Assembly (NCBI GenBank): GCA_963818225.1
Contig: CAWFRO010000010.1
Location: forward strand, 62,001-126,000
Direction of reading: 5' to 3'
DNA length: 64,000 bases
Source of the DNA: Palsa-504 sp963818225
GTDB lineage: Bacteria; Actinomycetota; Actinomycetes; Streptosporangiales; Streptosporangiaceae
In this document: positions 63,588 to 64,000 of the stretch, piece by piece
How positions within the stretch are numbered: position 1 is the stretch's first letter
Layout: each line of letters opens with the position of its first letter
Program-made: the position numbers and the translations under genes
The notes under the pieces: model-generated
The model's database searches: none
Seen by the model: only the letters and a program-made list of their open reading frames with translations
What the model was told of the DNA's origin: nothing

Positions 63588-64000
63588 GTGGGCACCGCGC
63601 CGGTCGCGGTGGACACCGTGGCCTGGGTACACCTGGAGAACGGCAGGATCCTCTGCGCGCGCCCGCGCGGTAAGGACATCTTCTACATCCCCGGCGGAAA
63701 GCGGGAGGGTACGGAGACTGACCTTCAGGTCCTGCTGCGCGAGATCACCGAGGAGCTCACCGTCACACTGCGGCCCGAGACGGTACGGCACGTCGGCACG
63801 TACCAGGCAACGCAGCCAGTCGGCCAGCTAGAGCGCGCGGTGGTACGGATGAGCTGCTACACGGGCGACTACTCCGGGACGCTGGCCGCCAGCAGCGAGA
63901 TCGACGAGCTGGCCTGGTTCTGCTACGCGGACCGGCCGCGGGTACCCCGGGTCGATCAGCTGCTCTTCGACGACCTTCGGGAGGCGGGCCGCTGCGGGCG
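63588..64000 (+). CDS. NUDIX hydrolase, 3' end outside the window
   Basis: NUDIX enzymes cleave nucleoside diphosphates linked to another group. The Nudix box is seen as GGKREGTETDLQVLLREITEEL, matching Gx5Ex7REUxEExGU in spacing up to the end. VDTVAWVHLENGRILCARPR precedes it, and MSCYTGDYSGTLAASSEIDE follows. The frame is open to the edge of the window at residue 137. The start could be the GTG at 63588 (GAGGGG just upstream) or the GTG at 63555. It is divergent from the small hypothetical gene. Confidence 0.82.
   Translation, partial: MGTAPVAVDTVAWVHLENGRILCARPRGKDIFYIPGGKREGTETDLQVLLREITEELTVTLRPETVRHVGTYQATQPVGQLERAVVRMSCYTGDYSGTLAASSEIDELAWFCYADRPRVPRVDQLLFDDLREAGRCG

Overview
The window looks like chromosomal DNA of a high-GC actinomycete (Actinomycetota). 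Most genes end codons in G/C, GTG and TTG starts are common, and the housekeeping order matches that of Streptomyces and relatives (rsmE-dnaJ-hrcA, DUF3097, hemW, lepA-rpsT-holA). The short DUF1707, DUF4389 and DUF4190 membrane proteins and the regulatory ATPases without partner kinases are also typical of this phylum. I cannot name a genus; something near Streptosporangiales is a guess.

Layout. 0-17 kb: conserved core. A CIRCE-controlled hrcA-dnaJ-rsmE heat-shock operon comes first, then DUF3097, a DUF4870-like protein, hemW, three DUF1707/DUF4389 membrane proteins, lepA, rpsT, an anti-sigma-type ATPase, holA, a hutI-like amidohydrolase and hflX. 17-31 kb: metabolism. This holds a single-chain acyl-CoA carboxylase (BC-BCCP-CT), a patatin and a HelD-type helicase, and a glycolate/glyoxylate operon aceB-glcD-glcE-glcF. 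31-50.4 kb: accessory cell-envelope region. It starts with a membrane-anchored beta-propeller protein and a divergent membrane protein. Three consecutive copies of a three-gene module follow: a GT-C membrane glycosyltransferase, a BcsA-like processive GT2 synthase and a membrane-anchored GH26 beta-mannanase-like hydrolase. The third copy has one extra GH26 gene. 50.4-64 kb: a ClpP-like/HTH pair, PadR regulator, signal peptidase I, regulatory ATPase, amidohydrolase, miaA, a class III dioxygenase-like protein, a class F sortase beside a candidate sortase substrate, several small enzymes, a DUF222/HNH protein and a partial NUDIX gene.

How the genes may work together. The GT-C/GT2/GH26 modules have stop-start overlaps at nearly every junction, so each is probably made as a unit. 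The likely job is synthesis, modification and trimming of a secreted beta-linked polysaccharide. The GH26 family suggests mannan, glucomannan or mixed-linkage glucan, but the product is unknown. This is the strongest candidate here for an undescribed system. The aceB-glcDEF operon should turn glycolate into glyoxylate and then malate.

Reliability. At least twelve genes show apparent single-base frameshifts, often in compensating pairs that keep the encoded family recognisable on both sides. They are densest in the third polysaccharide module (45-49.6 kb). Residual sequencing or assembly indels are the simplest explanation, but real decay of the third module cannot be excluded from sequence alone. 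No tRNA, rRNA, CRISPR array, insertion sequence or phage gene was recognised.
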